Shown here in pieces: positions 32,132 through 35,557 of a stretch of DNA of 35,557 bases. The notes beneath the pieces are model-generated. The model was not told the origin of the DNA. It saw only the letters and a list, made by a program, of their open reading frames with translations, and did not search any database. The translations under genes and the position numbers were made by a program. The stretch's first letter is position 1. Each line of letters starts with the position of its first letter. Source of the DNA: an uncultured Lachnospiraceae bacterium (GTDB lineage: Bacteria; Bacillota; Clostridia; Lachnospirales; Lachnospiraceae); contig CALWLY010000032.1 in the NCBI GenBank assembly GCA_944381635.1, positions 1 through 35,557 on the forward strand, in the 5' to 3' direction.

Positions 32132-32141
32132 CTTCCTGTTG

Positions 32142-32963
32142 TCACACAGGCTTTTGTCCCTGAAAGAGATCATAATAGAAAATATACTGCTGTATCACGC
32201 CCTCAAATCCATGAAAGCTTTCAAAAGGAAAGCCCTGCGGATATTGCCTTTCCAGCACCTGGCGGATGTGGGTGTCTACAGGAAAAGCCTCCAGATGGTG
32301 CAAGGCAAAAAGACAGATACAATCTGCCACCTTTTCACCCACACCGTGCAACTTTAAAAGTTCCTCTCTGGCATGAGGATAATCCATCTTTCGAATCGCA
32401 TCCAGGCTGATTTGCCCTTCTGCCACACTCTTTGCCGTTTTCACCAGATACTTGCTCCGATATCCCAGATTCAAAGCCCGCAGTTCTTCCTCGCTGGCCA
32501 AAGCGAGAGCTTCCGGTGAGGGAAAGGTATAAAAAATATGTCCTCCGGCATCTTCCTTTTTCTCCCCGTAAGTTTCACAAACCGCCCGGATACATTTCCG
32601 GATCCTCTTTATATTATTCTGCTGGGAAATAAGAAACGATACGATCATCTCCCACAAATCCTGATGCAGAATGCGAATGCCGCTGCCGAAAACGGCTGCT
32701 TTTTTGAGGTAATCGTCCTCTTTTGGAATTTTCCCGGCAAAAATTTTGTAATCGGTATCCAGGTCAAAATAATGTTTCCACTTCTGTTCATACTCCTGAC
32801 TGCTGCAGTGAAAAAAGGTCTCCTGACCATTACTGGTGACTGTCAGGCAGTCATTTTGTGCCGGAATCAAATATACGCCTTCTTCCACTTTTTCCATGCG
32901 GAAACACTGTCCGGAATCGCAAATCTGCTCTATGGAAAAATAAGGTTCTCTTATTGTTATCAT
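32142..32963 (-). CDS. ogg: 8-oxoguanine DNA glycosylase (OGG type)
   Basis: A 273-aa HhH-GPD DNA glycosylase/AP lyase. The N-terminal domain FSIEQICDSGQCFRMEKVEEG is that of OGG1/AlkA-like enzymes. The helix-hairpin-helix LHGVGEKVADCICLFALHH holds catalytic Lys211, and FPVDTHIRQVL holds Asp230. SFLISQQNNIKRI is the DNA-intercalating N-x-N loop of OGG. It excises oxidised guanine. AAGGGA lies 4-5 nt before the ATG; an in-frame extension to 33125 overlaps the LCP gene and is rejected. It follows the LCP gene by 61 nt. Confidence 0.92.
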   Translation of the reverse strand: MITIREPYFSIEQICDSGQCFRMEKVEEGVYLIPAQNDCLTVTSNGQETFFHCSSQEYEQKWKHYFDLDTDYKIFAGKIPKEDDYLKKAAVFGSGIRILHQDLWEMIVSFLISQQNNIKRIRKCIRAVCETYGEKKEDAGGHIFYTFPSPEALALASEEELRALNLGYRSKYLVKTAKSVAEGQISLDAIRKMDYPHAREELLKLHGVGEKVADCICLFALHHLEAFPVDTHIRQVLERQYPQGFPFESFHGFEGVIQQYIFYYDLFQGQKPV

Positions 32964-33024
32964 AAATTCCCTTTTGTTTTTCTTTTTATTCTTCTGTTTT
33001 TCTTCTCTGCTGTCAAAAAAGGTA

Positions 33025-33993
33025 TCATTCTCCGTAAATTTCGGTTCTGATGTACTCTTTATTTTTCTCAAAATCCACCTGGAGAACAGCCATACCTCTG
33101 ATGTTGGCATTTTCGTAGGTACCATCCAGCGGGATGCTTCCCTGTATCAAATCATACAGCAAAAATTTGGGAGCGGAAAAACTCAGGCGGAAGCATTCGC
33201 CTCTGGTAAGGTTTGTGGTCAGATTGCTCATCAGACCATTGATCAGTTCCTTGGGATTGCTGAGGATGGCCTTCGGCACTTTCCTGATCACCGCCTCCAG
33301 CACCTTTCTCTGTCTCTCCGTCCGGGCAAAATCCGTACCAATATAGCGGTTACGGGTATATGCCAGCGCCTGGGGACCATTTAAATGAATTATGCCGCTT
33401 AAGGAAGTGTCCAGATAATCTGTGCCTTCCGGACGTCCTGTAAGCATATTGTATTCCACCAGATATCCGTTTACATACTCCACTTCTTCGCTGGTAAGCT
33501 CCAGATCCACGCCGCCTACTGCATCCACCAGGTTGGCAAAGGCCTCAAAATTTACAAGCACGTACCGGTTTACTGTAATTCCCAGATTCTGTTCTATCGT
33601 ATCCATTAAAAGTTCGGGACCTCCATAGGCATAGGCCGCATTCAGTCTGTTTCCATCATGCCCCGGAATTTCCACATACATATCTCTCAAAAGAGAAGTC
33701 ATATGAATGCTGTTGGTCCTGTCGCTGATGGAAAGTAAGATCATGGCGTCCGAACGTCCGTCCTCCCCGTTTTCTCTGGAGTCATTTCCGATCAATAAAA
33801 TATTGGTAACTCCGTCTTCCTTAAAAGGTTCATCGCTCAGTTCCGCTGTCTGTTCATAATTCAGCTTCCCATAAACTACGGTTACCACTGCATACCAGCC
33901 TGCAAGAAAGAGTGCCGCCAATATGAAAAGCACAAACAGCACCCGAGGCAATTTGGATTTTTTTCTTTTTGCCGCATCTTTTTCTTTTTTCAT
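33025..33993 (-). CDS. LytR-CpsA-Psr (LCP) family cell-wall ligase
   Basis: A 322-aa protein with a short basic cytoplasmic tail, one membrane helix (17-41) and an outer LCP domain (about 60-300). Motifs: ILLIGNDSRENGEDGRSDAM with the conserved Asp/Arg, SLLRDMYVEIPGH, RLNAAYAYGG and ALAYTRNRYIGTDFARTERQ. LCP enzymes transfer teichoic acids or other glycopolymers from lipid carriers to peptidoglycan. AGGAG lies 6 nt before the ATG. Co-transcription with ogg is likely. Confidence 0.94.
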   Translation of the reverse strand: MKKEKDAAKRKKSKLPRVLFVLFILAALFLAGWYAVVTVVYGKLNYEQTAELSDEPFKEDGVTNILLIGNDSRENGEDGRSDAMILLSISDRTNSIHMTSLLRDMYVEIPGHDGNRLNAAYAYGGPELLMDTIEQNLGITVNRYVLVNFEAFANLVDAVGGVDLELTSEEVEYVNGYLVEYNMLTGRPEGTDYLDTSLSGIIHLNGPQALAYTRNRYIGTDFARTERQRKVLEAVIRKVPKAILSNPKELINGLMSNLTTNLTRGECFRLSFSAPKFLLYDLIQGSIPLDGTYENANIRGMAVLQVDFEKNKEYIRTEIYGE

Positions 33994-34370
33994 CTGTTTC
34001 TCCTATCCGGAACCAGTGTCAAAAGCTGATGGTCCCTTTTTCTTTCCTTATTTTAGCCGATACCAGCCAAATCGTCCACTCCTGACGGCAACTTTTCCAA
34101 AAATCCTTTTTGCTGCGTTTGAGGCTGGTTCTTTTCTCTGCTATAATCAGTCCACTATAAATCATATTTATATACCATACCAAATGCAGATTATATGATT
34201 TCAGTACAGTTCCTGATAATATTGGTAATGTCTAATTAGCTCCTCCTTATCAAGCCAAAAGTTTAATTTATATAAGTATACTTCCCCTAATTTCCATAAT
34301 TTAACATATTTTCCATAGTACATATCTTTATTTTTCTTTTTCAAGATTATATTTGGAACCAATATAAAAG

Positions 34371-34402
34371 ACAAAAAGGCTGAGCAAATTCATCTCAACC
34401 CC
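34371..34402 (-). terminator. Minus-strand terminator in the AT-rich region
   Basis: Minus strand: GGTTGAG pairs with CTCAGCC (one G-U) around ATGAATTTG, followed by TTTTTGTCTTTT. No gene upstream of it (to the right) could be identified, so it may belong to a lost gene or a small RNA. Confidence 0.5.
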
Positions 34403-34541
34403 TATCCCTTCGTTCTTGCCCCCTGAATATTTTATTTAGAATGTGAAGGACGTAACTTGGATATATTTCAAGACCAAATGTATTTACAATTATTACTCGC
34501 ACACTCTGCGAGAGACGTGACTTTTCAGATATAGTTATTGG

Positions 34542-34578
34542 TAGCGTCGACGTATTGTCCCCCTGTACACCGACGCTA
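34542..34578. mobile_element. 37-bp deleted copy of the palindromic element
   Basis: TAGCGTCG (34542-34549) and CGACGCTA (34571-34578) are perfect inverted ends bordered by TA. The 28 bases to the right end match the right terminal repeat of the 2118-2394 element with one difference (CGTATTGTCCCCCTGTACAC is shared). The left repeat is reduced to its first eight bases, as if everything between had been deleted. This shows the element is dispersed rather than unique. Confidence 0.7.
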
Positions 34579-34928
34579 TTATTTCAAGATAACCAAAATC
34601 GTATTTTACATAAAGGGAAGAATTAGACCTACTCTCAAGGATAGAAAAGTATGTTCTAGATTTTCCCCAGTCGTTCTCAGAAATTTCATATTCATAGTAG
34701 TTAAATCTCTCTTCGATGAAAGATTTCTATTCGTCAATAATTTTTTCATTTCTTTTGTTTACTTTAATCTAAAGGAAATAGTCATTCCTGCGGTTTTAAC
34801 AAGTGTCCATGCTCTTTTCATGATTTTGGATAAATTGTATTTTTTCATCATTATTTCCTTCAGTTTGTTTTCTTTTGTTAAAATTAGGGAATGTCAATGC
34901 AAAATCACTTTTTTTAGAGAAAATATCC

Positions 34929-34961
34929 TTGACTTTTTTTGGTGAAATGCTAATATATAAT
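34929..34961 (+). promoter_or_regulatory. Promoter for the HTH gene
   Basis: TTGACT at 34929-34934 with TAATAT at 34951-34956 (16 nt) or TATAAT at 34956-34961 (21 nt). The first spacing is the more usable. Confidence 0.45.
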
Positions 34962-34990
34962 ATATAGAAAATGAGAAGGAGGAAAATCAG

Positions 34991-35257
34991 ATGCTGCAAT
35001 ATAAAATAGATGTAATTTCTGAACTGGCAAGAGTTGGAATAAATACGACAACTGCGAAAAATACTGGTATATTTGGACAGGCAACCATGAAAAAATTCAA
35101 AGAGGGCGATACGTCTATATCATTGGATAATTTGAATCGCCTTTGCGCTGTTTTGGAAATGCAGCCAAGAGATATAATAAAATATGTAGAAACGGAGAAA
35201 GATAGGGAAAAATATATCTCAAAAATTAGTGATAAAAATATTGGCAATCACAAATAA
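34991..35257 (+). CDS. Small XRE/Cro-type HTH regulator
   Basis: An 88-aa protein with a HTH domain in residues 1-65 (ELARVGINTTTAKNTGIFGQ, then LDNLNRLCAVLEMQPRDIIKYVE, the closing helix pattern of the HTH_26 group). AAGGAGG lies 8 nt before the ATG. Small regulators of this kind are frequent at the start of integrated conjugative or other mobile modules. The codon and base composition is much more AT-rich than in the genes left of 34000, consistent with transfer. Confidence 0.8.
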   Translation: MLQYKIDVISELARVGINTTTAKNTGIFGQATMKKFKEGDTSISLDNLNRLCAVLEMQPRDIIKYVETEKDREKYISKISDKNIGNHK

Positions 35258-35327
35258 TTGTGATAATATATAATTATCCAAAGGGAACAGAGGACAATAA
35301 CCGGGCAAGCAGAGAAAGGAGAAACAT

Positions 35328-35483
35328 ATGGAAGACATGAGCGTATTCAAAAGTTATCTCAGACGGCTTTTACAGGATTTAAAAGACCTGAAAGAGGCAA
35401 TAAAAAATGGGGAATATGAAAAGGCCGAGAAAATGACCGATAAGTTGATTGATGACACCCAAAAGGGTATTGAAGACAACTAA
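35328..35483 (+). CDS. 51-aa helical protein, unknown
   Basis: Reads MEDMSVFKSYLRRLLQDL and continues as one charged amphipathic helix (LKEAIKNGEYEKAEKM, then DDTQKGIEDN). AAAGGAG lies 7 nt before the ATG. Small highly helical proteins of this kind accompany HTH regulators in Lachnospiraceae mobile elements, from memory and not checked. It follows the HTH gene by 70 nt and ends before a hairpin and terminator. Confidence 0.65.
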   Translation: MEDMSVFKSYLRRLLQDLKDLKEAIKNGEYEKAEKMTDKLIDDTQKGIEDN

Positions 35484-35506
35484 AAAAGTGTCTTCGACAC
35501 TTCAGC

Positions 35507-35538
35507 CCCCTAACCCCCACTCATGGGGGAATTAGGGG
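35507..35538 (+). terminator. Terminator after the 51-aa gene
   Basis: CCCCTAA-CCCCC pairs with GGGGG-AA-TTAGGGG around a short loop, followed by TTTCTTTTTG. A perfect GTGTC-TTC-GACAC hairpin (35489-35501) lies just before it. Confidence 0.75.
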
Positions 35539-35557
35539 TTTCTTTTTGTCTCTTCTT

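Larger units (their letters stand above)
33994..34990. other. AT-rich gene-poor region
   Basis: About 1 kb without a confident gene. The composition changes near 34150 to clearly AT-rich. Seen: a plus-strand promoter-like pair TTGAGG-N17-TATAAT (34119-34147); a minus-strand terminator (34371-34402); a protein-like but short minus-strand frame (34201-34389) which begins inside that terminator; a CTCGCA/TGCGAG hairpin (34497-34513); and the 37-bp element at 34542. Longer frames such as plus 34538-34945 are low-complexity Phe/Ile-rich and lack a ribosome site. Confidence 0.5.

Noticed and set aside
34201-34389. Protein-like minus-strand frame (40 aa from ATG 34323, open to 34389)
   Set aside because: Reads plausibly (for example LWKLGEVYLYKLNFWLDKEE), but there is no ribosome site, and the open frame starts within a terminator hairpin. 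Kept only as a possible gene remnant.
34538-34945. 135-aa plus-strand frame
   Set aside because: Begins inside the 37-bp element, lacks a ribosome site and is a Phe/Ile-rich translation of AT-rich DNA.
1-35557. CRISPR arrays, rRNA, tRNA genes or a phage defence island
   Set aside because: No evenly spaced direct repeats, no tRNA cloverleaf and no nuclease/helicase defence modules were found on reading both strands.

Overview
The window looks like a chromosomal segment from an endospore-forming, gut-type Firmicute, most likely Lachnospiraceae (Blautia/Mediterraneibacter-like; genus not certain). Supporting signs are SpoVAD and SpoVAEb, a sufCBDSU operon of the Clostridia type, two DegV proteins, the Clostridia-type two-gene LysO exporter, a DUF5721 protein, strong GGAGG ribosome sites and consensus TTGACA/TATAAT promoters. 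Nearly all annotation rests on translated proteins read by eye; no database search was run.

Layout, left to right. Positions 1-4070 (+): an orphan LytTR regulator with a degenerate receiver domain, then a three-gene ABC-2 exporter (ATPase plus two permeases). A 273-bp palindromic MITE-like element sits exactly in the stop codon of the ATPase gene. Positions 4071-6887 (+): argG and a DUF1294 membrane protein, a terminator, then a canonical LytTR response regulator. Positions 7095-8859: a degV gene (-) and a DUF5721 gene (+). Positions 8965-20100 are almost all on the minus strand: spoVAEb, split lysO, aroK-ridA, a small unknown gene, hflX, spoVAD (with a sigma-G-like promoter), a small exported protein, ilvE, folA, a beta-CASP RNA-processing-type nuclease and a fused double-Nudix protein, followed by a membrane-anchored GH3 hydrolase (to 21469). 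Positions 21470-22943 hold no protein gene. They contain a composite repeat, a predicted ~580-nt structured noncoding RNA with a perfect promoter and a terminator, and two palindromic elements. Positions 22944-33993 (-): a Na/phosphate cotransporter, sufC-B-D-S-U, a free-standing MetRS anticodon-domain-like protein, a second degV, an OGG-type DNA glycosylase and an LCP cell-wall ligase. Positions 34000-35557 are much more AT-rich: a ~1-kb gene-poor stretch with a 37-bp MITE remnant, then a small HTH regulator and a 51-aa protein, probably the edge of an accessory element.

The main points of interest are the large noncoding RNA at 21857-22435, which has a size and layout like the ROOL class of large structured RNAs (identity unproven); the TA-inserting palindromic element at 2118-2394 with vestiges at 34542 and 14723; and a repeat family with a conserved core ('CAGCGGAGCG') plus a covarying hairpin, present three times (about 6909-7035, 15303-15431 and 21658-21863), each copy lying next to a terminator.

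Functionally the region is mostly housekeeping: arginine and branched-chain amino-acid metabolism, shikimate and folate steps, Fe-S assembly, phosphate uptake, ribosome rescue (HflX), nucleotide and DNA repair (Nudix, OGG), envelope and spore functions. It is punctuated by small mobile or structured intergenic elements.
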